From the NCBI RefSeq assembly GCF_001299475.1, contig NZ_CYUJ01000003.1, positions 252,409 to 316,408 on the forward strand: 64,000 nucleotides of DNA, given 5' to 3'. This DNA is from Neofamilia massiliensis. Lineage in GTDB: Bacteria > Bacillota > Clostridia > Tissierellales > Peptoniphilaceae. The translations under genes were made by a program, and so were the position numbers. Shown one piece after another: positions 43,500 to 52,990 of the stretch. Position 1 is the first letter of the stretch. Each line of letters begins with the position of its first letter. The notes under the pieces were generated by a model. It worked only from the letters and a program-made list of their open reading frames with translations. It was not told where the DNA came from and ran no database searches.

Positions 43500-43526
43500 A
43501 GAGAAGTTTCGTGCTTCTCTTTTTTA
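43500..43526 (+). terminator. Terminator of the ABC exporter pair
   Basis: AGAGAAG and CTTCTCT pair around TTTCGTG and are followed by TTTTTT, immediately after the stop codon. Confidence 0.85.
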
Positions 43527-43619
43527 TGATAATTTTTTCTAAGGATGAAAATTTTTTCTAAAAATCCTTTGACTGAAAAGGTTTTCTGGTCTATAATTGT
43601 TAAATGGAGGTTGATTAAA

Positions 43620-44969
43620 TTGAAAAAAACTAAGGATATAATTATCGTTGGCTTTGCCCTCTTTGCTATTTTCTTAGGAGCTGGAAACTTGATTTTTCCA
43701 CCAACTCTAGGTCTTATAGCTGGTAAGGGCTGGCTTTTTACAATGATTGGCTTTATGCTTACAGGTGTTGGTCTACCTGTTTTAGGAGTTATTGCAACTG
43801 CCAAGGCTGGCGGTGAGACGACAGACGTTTTTAAGCATTTAGGCAACAAGGCTGCAGGATTTTTAACTTTTATTATTTTACTAGCCATTGGGCCCTTACT
43901 TGCCATTCCAAGAACTGCTGCTGTTACATACGAAATTGGAGTCAAACCAGTTTTTAATATCAGCCCAGTTATTTCAGCTATAATATTTTTTTCCATAGTT
44001 TTATATTTTACTTTAAATGCCATGTCTGTTGTAGACAAAATTGGCTCATTATTAACTCCACTTCTATTAGTGGTCTTGGCAATATTAATTATTGTAGGCG
44101 TAACTAACCCCATTGGCAAACCTGTAGATACTGGTAACACCCAACACTTCCTTAGAGGTTTTGAAGAAGGTTATCAAACTATGGACGGCCTTGGATCCTT
44201 GGTTTTAGCAACAATTATAATCCAAGCCGTAATTCAAAAAGGCTACACTGACCAAAAACAAAAATTTCAAATGACAGTTTTTGCAGGAATAATTGCAGCA
44301 ATTGGATTATTTTTAGTTTATGGAGGTTTTATTTATTTAGGTGCAACTGCCTCAGGAGTTTTATCAAAAGACCTATCAAGGGCTGATTTACTTATAGCCT
44401 TGGTTAACGAAATTTTAGGAAGCAAGGGTAATTTTATTTTAGGTCTAGCAATTTCACTGGCTTGTTTGACAACAGCTGTTGGCCTAACTGCAACTGCAGG
44501 AAATTTCTTCTCCCAAGTCTTCCACGATAAAATTTCTTATAAGGGAGTTGTTTTAATGGTCTGTGGCTTTTCTGCCTTCTCTGCCATTAACGGAGTAGAC
44601 ACCCTAATAAACTTTGCCGTACCAATACTAACTGTTCTTTATCCAGTTACTATTGTAATAATAACCATGTCCCTTTTTGATGGACTAATTAAACACAAGT
44701 CTGCCTACAAGGGAGCTTCTTTAGGAGCCTTAATTATATCTTTGAGCCAAAATATTTTAGGAGCAGAAGATAAAATTAATCAAATTTTACAAAAAATCAG
44801 ACTTAGTCCTTTCTTTGCAAATATTACACCAGAAAAGGTAAACTTCGATACGCCAATTGCCGTTATTGAATCTCTACCTCTTTCTTCAAAAGGCTTTGCT
44901 TGGATAGTTCCAGCAATTGTCCTTGGCCTAGTCTTTGCTTTAGTAGAAAAATCTAAGGACCACAAATAG
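43620..44969 (+). CDS. brnQ: Branched-chain amino acid:cation symporter BrnQ family
   Basis: A 449-residue transporter with 12 predicted membrane segments, importing Leu, Ile or Val with Na+ or H+. The start is TTG 43620, 9 bp after GGAGG, giving MKKTKDIIIVGFALFAIFLG, the usual BrnQ opening with GAGNLIFPP close behind. The upstream ATG in frame would add 25 atypical residues before the ribosome binding site. Branched-chain amino acids fit a Stickland-type fermenter. It ends at a strong terminator. Confidence 0.93.
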   Translation: MKKTKDIIIVGFALFAIFLGAGNLIFPPTLGLIAGKGWLFTMIGFMLTGVGLPVLGVIATAKAGGETTDVFKHLGNKAAGFLTFIILLAIGPLLAIPRTAAVTYEIGVKPVFNISPVISAIIFFSIVLYFTLNAMSVVDKIGSLLTPLLLVVLAILIIVGVTNPIGKPVDTGNTQHFLRGFEEGYQTMDGLGSLVLATIIIQAVIQKGYTDQKQKFQMTVFAGIIAAIGLFLVYGGFIYLGATASGVLSKDLSRADLLIALVNEILGSKGNFILGLAISLACLTTAVGLTATAGNFFSQVFHDKISYKGVVLMVCGFSAFSAINGVDTLINFAVPILTVLYPVTIVIITMSLFDGLIKHKSAYKGASLGALIISLSQNILGAEDKINQILQKIRLSPFFANITPEKVNFDTPIAVIESLPLSSKGFAWIVPAIVLGLVFALVEKSKDHK

Positions 44970-44983
44970 TTTTTAAAATAAAA

Positions 44984-45019
44984 ATAGCTAGGACAAAAAA
45001 TGTCTTAGCTATTTTTTTT
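44984..45019. terminator. Terminator after brnQ
   Basis: ATAGCTAGGACA and TGTCTTAGCTAT pair over 12 bp (one G-U pair), followed by TTTTTTT. A-rich upstream sequence also gives a tail for the convergent hydrolase gene. Confidence 0.85.
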
Positions 45020-45026
45020 ACGCTTT

Positions 45027-45938
45027 TTATTTGTCTAGAGTTTTTAAAAAATTTTCTACCAGGGTCCAATATTCTTCTGGATATTTAAAGGGTCCTTGGC
45101 AGTGGATTGAGTCTGTGAAAATGTGTTTTTCTTTTCTTGAATTCATTAGTTTATAAACCATATCTACATTTTCAACTGGCACAAAGCCATCTTTGTCTCC
45201 ATGGATTAAAAGTCCTGGAAGTTTTGTATCTTTAATTCCCTGAGTAGCATCAACTTCTTTAAAGCTGTAGCCGCCAATAAGTTTTGTCATTAATGATGCA
45301 GGTGGGATAACTAAAAATTTTGGAAGACCGTAAAGTTTTTTAAGCTGGTGGCTGAAAATTTCTTCTAGTCTTACATAGCCTGAGTCTTCTATAAAGGCCT
45401 TTACACTTGCTGGCAGTCCCTTGCCTAGAGAATTTAAAACTGTAGCTGCTCCCATTGATATTCCAAAGAGAATGATCTTACATTCAGGATATTCTTCAGT
45501 CAATTTTTCTGCCCAAAGAACTAAATTGTCTGAGTCAAAACCTCCCATTGAAATAGTCTTGCCTTCTGATTTTCCGTGGCCAAGTAGGTCTAAGGTTAAA
45601 ACATTGTAGCCCATTTCAAAAAACTTCTTTGTGTATACAGACATGGATCTGCCACTTAGAAGGTAGCCGTGAACTACAATAACCCAATCCTTGGCTTGGT
45701 CATTAATAGACTTATAGGCAACTAGCTTTTCACCACGCTTTGATTTTATAGAAGTCTCTATAGAATTTTCATCAAACCAGGCATTTTCGTTTTTGCTTTC
45801 GTCAAAGCCATTTACTGACCTGTTACCTTCCATAACGCTAGTCTTGTCAGATTTGGCATTGAGAGAAATATTATAAAAGTAAAGGCCAATTAATAAATAT
45901 ATTGCACAAAGGCCTAAAAGCACATATAAAAATATCAT
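45027..45938 (-). CDS. Membrane-anchored alpha/beta hydrolase
   Basis: A 303-residue serine hydrolase with an N-terminal membrane segment (IFLYVLLGLCAIYLLIGLYF) and an alpha/beta core: HGYLLSGRSM (oxyanion region), LLGHGKSEG, nucleophile elbow FGISMGAA, acid in HGDKDGFVP and the C-terminal catalytic histidine in DSIHCQGP. The start is ATG 45938 with GGAG 9-10 bp upstream; a longer version would overlap the upstream gene. Substrate (ester or lipid) unknown. Confidence 0.85.
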   Translation of the reverse strand: MIFLYVLLGLCAIYLLIGLYFYNISLNAKSDKTSVMEGNRSVNGFDESKNENAWFDENSIETSIKSKRGEKLVAYKSINDQAKDWVIVVHGYLLSGRSMSVYTKKFFEMGYNVLTLDLLGHGKSEGKTISMGGFDSDNLVLWAEKLTEEYPECKIILFGISMGAATVLNSLGKGLPASVKAFIEDSGYVRLEEIFSHQLKKLYGLPKFLVIPPASLMTKLIGGYSFKEVDATQGIKDTKLPGLLIHGDKDGFVPVENVDMVYKLMNSRKEKHIFTDSIHCQGPFKYPEEYWTLVENFLKTLDK

Positions 45939-45939
45939 T

Positions 45940-47148
45940 TTACCAGTCTCCATTAAAGACATACTTGTCTAGCCTGTCAAAAGCTTCAACTAACTTTGCA
46001 AAAGGTAGGCTTAGGTTTACTCTAATTGTGTGGTCCATCATAAAAGGTCTGCCGTCTTGCCAAATCACTCCATATTCAACAGCTCTATTTAAAAGCTCGT
46101 CATGGCTTTTATTGTTTGCCTCTTCCCATTCTTTTGTATTTAAATAAATTACATAAGTTCCTTGGGGTCTAGCTAGGCTTACACCCTTAAAGTTTTTTTC
46201 AATAAAATCAATTGCATAGGAAATATTTTTTGCAAGAACTTCTCTAAGCTCATCTACATAGGCAGCGCCCTCATCACTATAAGCCCCAATTAAGGCCGCA
46301 CAAGATAAGACGTTTTGGCGGTTGTAGGCAGTTTTCTCTACTTGGCGATCAATTCTAGCCTTTAAATATGGATTGAAAACTAAGTGATAGGCCCCAATAA
46401 AGGCTGCAAGGTTAAAGGTTTTTGATGGTGCATAAGTTGTTATAGTTCTCATCTTTGCATCTTCGTTTATTGACCAGGCTGGTATATGAACATTGTCAGC
46501 TAAAATTAGGTCAGACCAAATTTCATCTGTAATTACATAGACATTGTTTTCTTTAAAAACTTCATAGGCCCTTTCTAATTCTTCCCTAGTCCAAACTCTA
46601 CCTGATGGGTTGTGAGGAGAACAGAAAATTGCTAAATTAATATTGTTTTCCTTAATTTTTCTGTCCATGTCTTCATAGTCCATACGCCAAATATTATTTT
46701 CATCTAAATAAAGATTTGAAAAAATTGGATTGTAGCCATTGGCTTTCATAGTATTTATAAAACCAACATAAGATGGAGCATGAATAAGCACATTGTCTCC
46801 TGGAGCTGCTAGGACTCTAGCTATAGATGCAATTCCACCAAGGACTCCGTTTTCGTAAGATATATTTTCTCTTTCAATGTCTACTCCATTTCGCCTTTTT
46901 TGCCAGGAGATAATTGCATCAAAGTATTCATCTGGAGTTATAAAGTAACCAAAAATTGGATGGTCCAGTCTCTTTTTCATTTTCTCAATTGCTGCAGGCA
47001 CAGTTGGAAAACTCATGTCTGCAACCCACATAGGAATTTTAGAAAAGCCCTCTCTAGTAACAACGTCTGGAAAGTGGTTTTCTTCTAAGGCCCTGGCGTT
47101 GGTATTGGTCCTATCAATATAAGTTTCAAAATCAAATTTATAGGTCAT
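45940..47148 (-). CDS. PatB/MalY-type PLP-dependent C-S lyase/aminotransferase
   Basis: A 402-residue fold-type I PLP enzyme. It has PMWVADMSFPTVPAA near the N-terminus, the SPHNPSGRVWTREEL segment, ITDEIWSDLIL, the PLP lysine in APSKTFNLAAF, and a final RVNLSLPFAKLVEAFDRL. This set matches the MalY/PatB subfamily (cystathionine beta-lyase or C-S lyase activity), which releases homocysteine, pyruvate and ammonia or sulfide from thioether amino acids. It lies just upstream of the hydrolase gene (1-bp gap) and may be co-transcribed with it. Confidence 0.9.
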   Translation of the reverse strand: MTYKFDFETYIDRTNTNARALEENHFPDVVTREGFSKIPMWVADMSFPTVPAAIEKMKKRLDHPIFGYFITPDEYFDAIISWQKRRNGVDIERENISYENGVLGGIASIARVLAAPGDNVLIHAPSYVGFINTMKANGYNPIFSNLYLDENNIWRMDYEDMDRKIKENNINLAIFCSPHNPSGRVWTREELERAYEVFKENNVYVITDEIWSDLILADNVHIPAWSINEDAKMRTITTYAPSKTFNLAAFIGAYHLVFNPYLKARIDRQVEKTAYNRQNVLSCAALIGAYSDEGAAYVDELREVLAKNISYAIDFIEKNFKGVSLARPQGTYVIYLNTKEWEEANNKSHDELLNRAVEYGVIWQDGRPFMMDHTIRVNLSLPFAKLVEAFDRLDKYVFNGDW

Positions 47149-47539
47149 TGTCTTCTTCCTTTCTCTTTAATTATCTTTTCATATAAGTTCCTAGATCTTT
47201 TGACAAGTTTTTTAATCTCTTTAGTTTTTCAAATTAGAAATCTTTAAGTCATGTACTTAAAATATTTACTTGCTCTTGGATTTTATTATATAGTATTTAA
47301 AAAATTATTTCATTAGCCTAGCTTAATTTATACTTAAAATCAACTAAAGTATTTTAGCCACTTTTAATTTTTCGAAAAATTTTTCTCATACTTATAAAAT
47401 TTTTTTGCAATCATTTTCCTTTTCCTTGAATTGTTATTTTTTCTGCTGTATAATAATTTTGTGAGTGAAAACTTAATATAGTTTAATTTAGGCTTATAGG
47501 TTGCCTGAAAACCTAAAAATATTTTAAGGAGATGCATAA
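47149..47539. other. Divergent control region between the C-S lyase gene and tdh
   Basis: 391 bp without an ORF. The right end holds the tdh promoter and a leader of about 78 nt with possible alternative pairings (AGGC/GCCT versus TAGGTT/AACCTA near 47490-47515). The left part is A+T-rich, and I saw no clear minus-strand promoter. No known riboswitch core recognised. Confidence 0.6.
47426..47454 (+). promoter_or_regulatory. tdh-kbl promoter
   Basis: TTGAAT and a perfect TATAAT are spaced by exactly 17 bp, about 85 bp before the tdh start. Confidence 0.78.
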
Positions 47540-48487
47540 ATGAAGAGAATATTAATTACAGGTGCCAGTGGACAAATTGGTACCGAACTAGCCAACTACT
47601 TAGGAAACATTTATGGCAGGGAAAACATTCTCGCTACAAATCGTTCAGAAAAAAATCTAGAAGCCCTTGGCGATATTCGCTTTGAAACCCTAGATGTTAC
47701 TGACGGCCAAAAATTATTTGACCTAGCTAAAGACTTTAAGGCAGATACAATAATAAATCTTGCTGCTATTCTTTCAGCTAAAGGAGAAACTATGCCACAA
47801 AAAACTTGGGACATCAATGTTAATGGAATTATTAACTCTCTTGAAGCTGCAAGAGAACTAGGATGCCAAGTATTTGTTCCATCTTCAATAGCAGCCTTTG
47901 GCGAAGGAACTCCCCTTGACAAGACTCCACAAGTAACTATCCAAAGACCTAACACTATGTACGGTGTTACAAAAGTTGCTGGAGAAATTCTTTGTGACTA
48001 CTACTTCCACAAATTTGGCGTAGACGTAAGAGGAGTTCGTTATCCTGGAATTATTTCTCACGAAACTCTTCCTGGCCAAGGCACAACTGACTATGCAGTT
48101 CACATTTACTATGACGCAATTAAAAAAGGCGCCTACACTTCTTACATTGCTGAAGGAACTCAAATGGACATGCTTTATATGCCAGACGCCCTTAAGGCAG
48201 TAGTTGATTTAATGGAAGCAGATCCAGATAAATTAATTCACAGAAACGCCTTTAACATAACTGCCATGAGTCTTACACCAGAAATTTTAGACGAAAGCAT
48301 TAAAAAATATATGCCTGACTTTAAACTAGACTACGATGTAGACCCAGTTAGACAAGCAATTGCAGAAAGCTGGCCAAATTCTCTTGATGACTCAGCAGCC
48401 AGAGAAGAATGGGGCTGGAAACCTGAATATGACTTAGACAAAATGACTAAGGACATGTTAGAAAACTTAGAAAAGAAATTAAAATAA
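47540..48487 (+). CDS. tdh: L-threonine 3-dehydrogenase, short-chain (epimerase-like) type
   Basis: Oxidises threonine to 2-amino-3-ketobutyrate with NAD+. The 315-residue extended-SDR protein has the Rossmann GASGQIGTELA (8-18), the NLAAILSAKGE segment, the active-site Tyr-Lys of YGVTKVAGE (about 139-147) and a C-terminal WKPEYDLDKMTKDML. It lies 21 bp before kbl, which consumes its unstable product; the pairing distinguishes it from other SDR epimerases. It feeds glycine to the glycine reductase encoded in this window. Confidence 0.93.
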   Translation: MKRILITGASGQIGTELANYLGNIYGRENILATNRSEKNLEALGDIRFETLDVTDGQKLFDLAKDFKADTIINLAAILSAKGETMPQKTWDINVNGIINSLEAARELGCQVFVPSSIAAFGEGTPLDKTPQVTIQRPNTMYGVTKVAGEILCDYYFHKFGVDVRGVRYPGIISHETLPGQGTTDYAVHIYYDAIKKGAYTSYIAEGTQMDMLYMPDALKAVVDLMEADPDKLIHRNAFNITAMSLTPEILDESIKKYMPDFKLDYDVDPVRQAIAESWPNSLDDSAAREEWGWKPEYDLDKMTKDMLENLEKKLK

Positions 48488-48508
48488 TATAGATAAGGAG
48501 ATTTTAAA

Positions 48509-49693
48509 ATGAGCGTACATGATCTAAAATTTTTAGAAGAAAAAGTTGACCAACTTAAAAAAGACGGAGTTTATCGTACTCTTCCAGTTCTAGAAGGCAA
48601 AAACTCTTCAACAATTGTCCTTGATGGCAAGGAAATGGTTAACCTATCTTCAAACAACTACCTTGGCCTAGCCAACCACCCAAAACTAAAAGAAGCAGCT
48701 ATTAAAACTATAGAAAAATACGGCGTTGGTGCTGGTGCTGTTAGAACAATTATTGGTAACATGGACATCCACGAAGAATTAGAAAAGAAACTAGCAGAAT
48801 TTAAACACACTGAAAGAGTATTTATTTACCAATCAGGTTATGACTGTAACGTTGGAACAGTTCAAGCTATAGTTGAAAAGGGAGACCTAGTAATTTCTGA
48901 CGAACTAAACCACGCATCTATTATCGACGGTATTAGAATGACTAAGGCTGACAAGGCCATCTTCAAACACTCTGACATGGAAGACCTTGAAAGAGTTTTA
49001 AAAGAAAATGCTGGCAAGTATAAGACTATGTTAATTATAACTGACGGCGTATTCTCAATGGATGGCGACCTTGCAAAACTTCCAGAGATTGTAGAACTTG
49101 CAGAAAAATACGGCGCAATAACTTATGTAGATGATGCTCACGGTTCAGGAGTTATGGGCAGCCACGGTAGAGGAACTGTTGACCACTTTGGCCTACATGA
49201 CAAGGTTGACTTTGTAATTGGTACCCTATCAAAGGCTATTGGAGTTAAGGGTGGCTATGTAGCTTGTAACGAAGTTGCTTATCAATGGCTAAACCACAGA
49301 GCTAGACCAGTTCTATTCTCTACTACCCTATCACCTGGCGACACAGCAGCTTGTATAGCATCAGTTGAACTATTAATGGAATCAGATGAACTACAAAAGA
49401 AACTTTGGGACAATGCTAAGTACTTTAAAGAAAGACTTGGCAAACTTGGCTTTAACACTGGCCATTCTGAAACACCAATTACACCAGTAATAATTGGCGA
49501 CGAAGCTAAGACTATGGAATTTTCTAAAAAACTTAGAGAATACGGAGTATTTGGATCAGCAATTGTATTCCCAACAGTTCCAAAGGGAACAGGTAGAGTT
49601 CGTTGCATGATTTCAGCAGCCCACTCAAAAGAAGAACTAGACAAGGCAGTAGCAGCCTTTGAAAAAGCTGGCAAAGACATGGGAATAATCTAA
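48509..49693 (+). CDS. kbl: Glycine C-acetyltransferase (2-amino-3-ketobutyrate CoA ligase)
   Basis: Splits 2-amino-3-ketobutyrate with CoA into glycine and acetyl-CoA. A 394-residue alpha-oxoamine synthase: [50 protein letters not shown], the PLP lysine in [14 protein letters not shown], and [11 protein letters not shown]. Length is standard. It is paired with tdh and ends at a strong terminator. Confidence 0.95.
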   Translation: MSVHDLKFLEEKVDQLKKDGVYRTLPVLEGKNSSTIVLDGKEMVNLSSNNYLGLANHPKLKEAAIKTIEKYGVGAGAVRTIIGNMDIHEELEKKLAEFKHTERVFIYQSGYDCNVGTVQAIVEKGDLVISDELNHASIIDGIRMTKADKAIFKHSDMEDLERVLKENAGKYKTMLIITDGVFSMDGDLAKLPEIVELAEKYGAITYVDDAHGSGVMGSHGRGTVDHFGLHDKVDFVIGTLSKAIGVKGGYVACNEVAYQWLNHRARPVLFSTTLSPGDTAACIASVELLMESDELQKKLWDNAKYFKERLGKLGFNTGHSETPITPVIIGDEAKTMEFSKKLREYGVFGSAIVFPTVPKGTGRVRCMISAAHSKEELDKAVAAFEKAGKDMGII

Positions 49694-49705
49694 GATAGAT
49701 TTTAA

Positions 49706-49747
49706 GGAGGGACTTAAATTTTAAGTCTCTCTTTTTTTTTTTTTTTT
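49706..49747 (+). terminator. Terminator of tdh-kbl
   Basis: GAGGGACTTAA and TTAAGTCTCTC form an 11-bp stem with one G-U pair, followed by a run of 16 T residues. Confidence 0.92.
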
Positions 49748-49764
49748 GAAAAATTTAAAATACC

Positions 49765-49801
49765 TTGTCACATTTTCTGCCCTGGCCCGTTATATATATG
49801 A
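49765..49801 (+). promoter_or_regulatory. ECF-type promoter 1 (own sigma operon)
   Basis: TTGTCAC (49765-49771), 16 bp, then CGTTATATATATGA (49788-49801). The same two blocks at identical spacing lie at 51352-51388. This is the pattern of an autoregulated extracytoplasmic-function sigma factor. Confidence 0.8.
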
Positions 49802-49837
49802 AGCTTCTTTATGGTAGAATGAAGATGAGGAGGAAGT

Positions 49838-50380
49838 ATGCTGGCATTATTTTTAAACCTAAACCAAGAAGACAGGGACTTTGTTTCCGATCTTTATAAA
49901 TCCTACAAGGACCGCCTTTACAGTCTTGCCTTGTCCCTATTAAAAAACAAGGCAGATGCAGAAGACGCCTTGTCTACAACTTACATAAAAATAATTGAAA
50001 ATATAGAGAGAATTAAAGCCCTGCCAGAAGAAAAACTTTCCTCTTATATTTTTGTAATCCTCTACAACCAGGCCATGGATATTTTCCGCCAGAAAAATAA
50101 ATTTTCCGAAATTGAAAACTTTGACCAGCTAGTAGATGAGAAAAATCCATCAACCTATGACCAAGTTGAAACAAATCTCCTAGTTGCCGACTTGTTAAAA
50201 CACATTAAGGCCCTGCCCTTAGATGACCAAAGGCTTTTAATTTTAAAATATAAATACGATATGGCCTATAAAGATATTGCTAAGCTATTAAATATAAGTC
50301 CTCGGGCAGCTAGAAAGAGAAAGGAAAGACTTGTAAAAACTTTAGAAAATAAACTTAAAGGAGTTGATAAAAATGACTGA
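49838..50380 (+). CDS. ECF-type RNA polymerase sigma factor
   Basis: A 180-residue sigma factor with region 2 (YKDRLYSLALSLLKNKADAE then DALSTTYIKIIENIER, 22-58) and region 4 (LPLDDQRLLILKYKYDMAYK with DIAKLLNISPRAARKRKERL, 125-165), and no region 1 or 3. Its stop overlaps the start of a membrane protein with a long cytoplasmic N-terminus, the presumed anti-sigma factor. A matching promoter lies before this gene and before the next operon, so both are likely targets. The start follows GAGGAGG. Confidence 0.92.
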   Translation: MLALFLNLNQEDRDFVSDLYKSYKDRLYSLALSLLKNKADAEDALSTTYIKIIENIERIKALPEEKLSSYIFVILYNQAMDIFRQKNKFSEIENFDQLVDEKNPSTYDQVETNLLVADLLKHIKALPLDDQRLLILKYKYDMAYKDIAKLLNISPRAARKRKERLVKTLENKLKGVDKND

Positions 50381-51341
50381 GAAAAATATGGATTTCTTAT
50401 TAGGCCAAGCCCTTGACCTGACCTTGCAAGAACAAATAGAAAGTTCATTGAGAAAAGAAAAATCTGTTTCTAAAAATAATCTAAGCCAAGAAGACTTAGA
50501 AAACTTAGTTGATCTAATAAAAATTTTGCCAGTAGACTTGCAGACAATTCTTTTAGAAAAACACTACTTTAAAAACCCACCTTCTAGCCTAGAAAAAGTT
50601 TTTGATATAGAAAATCCTAGAGAAAAATACTCCTGGACTTTAGACCTACTATCTCAAAGCCTAGGCCTAGACGACCATCTTATTAAAGATTCTGACCTAG
50701 ACCTGGCCTGTCTCATGCTAATAAATACTTATACAGACAAGCTTTATAGGATTCCAAAAACTTCCTTTGACCCATCTAAGGCCTTTAGAAAAAATATGCA
50801 AGACCTAGGATTAAAAGTCCAAGGACCAAGGAGACAAATTCTAAAAAAAGTTGCCGTCATCTTCCTAGTCCTAGCAGGATCTATCTCTTTGTTTTTTTCA
50901 ATAAACACAGCAGCCAGGTCCAAGGTCTACGACTGGATAATAAAAGACTTTGGTACCTATTCAACCTTTAGCTTTGTACAATTAGAAGAAACAGACGAAG
51001 AAATTTTAGGTCTTGATGATTTGAAAATATCTTATATGCCAGATGGATATGAACTTGTTGATACTTTTAAAAGTAGAATTACAAGATCTCATTATTATGA
51101 AAACACTAAAGGGGATACCATTACTATATTTATTAAAAATCTTTCTCTTGCAAATAATCATACAGAATATAACACCGAAGATGCTCAATTAGAAGAAATA
51201 TTAGTAAATAATCACAACGGTTACTATTGGGAACGTGATATAAATTTTCTTCTTTGGCAACAAAATGGCCTGGAAATCTGTGTATTTGGAAAAATTAATA
51301 AAGATGAACTTTTTGAAATTGCAAAAAATATTTGTAAATAA
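50373..51341 (+). CDS. Probable anti-sigma factor, single-pass membrane protein
   Basis: A 322-residue protein. Residues 1-165 are cytoplasmic and charged, one membrane segment follows (KVAVIFLVLAGSISLFFSIN, about 166-185), and an external domain of about 135 residues has LDDLKISYMPDGYELVDTFK, the layout of DUF4367-type anti-sigma proteins. The ATG chosen lies 9 bp after AAAGGAG and overlaps the sigma gene by 8 bp; a TTG three codons earlier is less likely. It would hold the sigma factor at the membrane until an envelope signal. Signal unknown. Confidence 0.8.
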   Translation: MTEKNMDFLLGQALDLTLQEQIESSLRKEKSVSKNNLSQEDLENLVDLIKILPVDLQTILLEKHYFKNPPSSLEKVFDIENPREKYSWTLDLLSQSLGLDDHLIKDSDLDLACLMLINTYTDKLYRIPKTSFDPSKAFRKNMQDLGLKVQGPRRQILKKVAVIFLVLAGSISLFFSINTAARSKVYDWIIKDFGTYSTFSFVQLEETDEEILGLDDLKISYMPDGYELVDTFKSRITRSHYYENTKGDTITIFIKNLSLANNHTEYNTEDAQLEEILVNNHNGYYWERDINFLLWQQNGLEICVFGKINKDELFEIAKNICK

Positions 51342-51351
51342 GTAAATTTTT

Positions 51352-51388
51352 TTGTCACGTTTTTGTCTTTAGTGCGTTATATATATGA
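51352..51388 (+). promoter_or_regulatory. ECF-type promoter 2 (secreted-protein operon)
   Basis: TTGTCAC (51352-51358), 16 bp, then CGTTATATATATGA (51375-51388), matching promoter 1 exactly in both blocks and spacing while the spacer differs. It drives the three exported-protein genes. Confidence 0.8.
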
Positions 51389-51427
51389 GAAGATAAAATA
51401 TTATAAAACTTAACGGAGGTGAGAAAA

Positions 51428-51820
51428 TTGAATAAAAAAAGAATATTATTTATAGTTTGTGTTTTTATTCTTTGTTTATTAGTTACAGACAATGTTTTGG
51501 CATTTTCTAAAATAAATTACCAAAACGAACTTAAATGGGATAATAGTAATACTATTTCTTTAGATTTAGATTCTAGAGGTTCAAAATTATTTGTAGATCT
51601 CTCCATCAATTCTAATCATACTATTTATGGTAACTTATACTTAGAAAAATATACAGATTATGGATGGGAAAATGTTAATATTTGGCCAATAAGTGGAAAC
51701 AGATTTATTTCATTATCGAAAATATATTCAGGTCAAGCTGGATCTACTTATAGAGCGAGAGTTACCGTAAACATAGGGGGTGAAAATTTCACAACGATAT
51801 CAAATTATGTAAGTTTATAA
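51428..51820 (+). CDS. Small secreted protein of unknown function, ECF target
   Basis: A 130-residue protein starting at TTG 51428 after GGAGGTGAG. It has a clear signal peptide (KKRILFIVCVFILCLLVTDN, cleavage after VLA). The mature part is predicted all-beta, with alternating polar and aromatic residues (SKLFVDLSINSNHTIYGNLY; TYRARVTVNIGGENFTTISN), like a small beta-sandwich. No cysteine in the mature protein and no anchor motif. I do not recognise the family. It is first in an operon under the ECF-type promoter. Confidence 0.75.
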   Translation: MNKKRILFIVCVFILCLLVTDNVLAFSKINYQNELKWDNSNTISLDLDSRGSKLFVDLSINSNHTIYGNLYLEKYTDYGWENVNIWPISGNRFISLSKIYSGQAGSTYRARVTVNIGGENFTTISNYVSL

Positions 51821-51852
51821 CTTTAAAATCTATTTAAGAAAGGAAAAAAATT

Positions 51853-52332
51853 ATGAAAAAATTTATAAGTATGTTATTAGTTTTAGTATTAATTTTTGTT
51901 ATTGCATCAAATGTTTATGCTAGTGAAAATCCTAGTTCTGAAAATTATAGGTTTATACAGTATACTATATATGATTCAAATAATAATATAAAAGATATAA
52001 TTACTGTAGATACTTTTTTAAGATACGCTAGTGATCCTATAAGATTAGGAGTAAATGAGAAAGTTACTGTTAAGCCTTTAGGTGAAGACGGTTTCTATAT
52101 ATCAAATAATACTCGAGTTACTATTTTAAACCATGCAAGGGGAGAAGGAATGAATAGAAGAACAATCGTATATGGAGATTATAACTATTCAGTAAATGAA
52201 ATGCTTCGCATGGAAAGTGATATGCAAAAACAAAATAGAAGTTTTACTGCTAAAAATTATGGGAGATATTGGGTAGAAGTTAGAAATTTAAGTTCAAAAA
52301 CTATAGAATTTTCAGTAGGTGTAAACTATTAA
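51853..52332 (+). CDS. Secreted protein of unknown function, ECF target
   Basis: A 159-residue protein with a signal peptide (FISMLLVLVLIFVIASNVYA, cleavage after VYA) and a beta-rich mature part with IRLGVNEKVTVKPLGEDGFY and RYWVEVRNLSSKTIEFSVGV at the end, consistent with one or two beta-sandwich domains. It ends one base before the lipoprotein gene. No family recognised; the operon suggests an envelope or stress role. Confidence 0.75.
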   Translation: MKKFISMLLVLVLIFVIASNVYASENPSSENYRFIQYTIYDSNNNIKDIITVDTFLRYASDPIRLGVNEKVTVKPLGEDGFYISNNTRVTILNHARGEGMNRRTIVYGDYNYSVNEMLRMESDMQKQNRSFTAKNYGRYWVEVRNLSSKTIEFSVGVNY

Positions 52333-52333
52333 A

Positions 52334-52981
52334 ATGAATAATAAATTAAAACTTTTATTTTCAATATTGTTAATTGCACTTTGTTTAACTGCTTGTTCTA
52401 ACAACCTAGCAAGCAAAAATGAATTTAAAAACGATTTTGTTGGGTCTCCTAAACCGTCTTTGGACCAATCTCAAGTTATTTCAGCAGACAATAAAAAATA
52501 TATAGGCAAGAGTATTTTTCTTGAAATTGATGAAAGTAATATAAGTAAATCCCCTGATGGTATTAATGAACAAGCAACAGAAGAAGCCTATGAAGATAAA
52601 AATATTTTAGAAAATAAAAAATTAGTTAAAGTTGAAGTTAGTGGCGATAAAAATAAGTTTCAAGTACCTGGCCTTATTTTGACCCCAAATAGTCCCCTTG
52701 TCTTTACCCTTGAAAAAGACAGTGGCTTTGATCTCAATAAGGGAGATACAATAACTTTTCAATTTGAAAAATATCCTTCTGAAATAATTGAAGAACAAAG
52801 TTTACTAGTAGGCTTAATCAAAGACGATGATATAATTTATTCAGATATATTTAAAAATATCAGTGACAACTTTGAATACCAAATTGAAAGTACTGGAGTC
52901 TATTATTTATTTGTAGAAAGTTTTTCATCAGACTACTTGAGCCTATACGACAGTGAAATACAAATTGAAAGAGCTAAATAA
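52334..52981 (+). CDS. Lipoprotein of unknown function, ECF target
   Basis: A 215-residue lipoprotein: signal LKLLFSILLIALCLTAC with a lipobox LTAC (C21), followed by a Ser/Asn-rich linker and a domain with VPGLILTPNSPLVFTLEKDS. The C-terminal half has IESTGVYYLFVESFSSDYLS, a pre-peptidase-C-like beta pattern. It follows the secreted protein by one base and ends at a terminator. It may bind the other two exported proteins at the membrane; that is inference. Confidence 0.78.
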   Translation: MNNKLKLLFSILLIALCLTACSNNLASKNEFKNDFVGSPKPSLDQSQVISADNKKYIGKSIFLEIDESNISKSPDGINEQATEEAYEDKNILENKKLVKVEVSGDKNKFQVPGLILTPNSPLVFTLEKDSGFDLNKGDTITFQFEKYPSEIIEEQSLLVGLIKDDDIIYSDIFKNISDNFEYQIESTGVYYLFVESFSSDYLSLYDSEIQIERAK

Positions 52982-52990
52982 AATTTATAA

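Noticed and set aside
47461-47539. Riboswitch or T-box before tdh
   Set aside because: The leader is under 80 nt and lacks a T-box motif or known aptamer core; only small alternative stems are visible.
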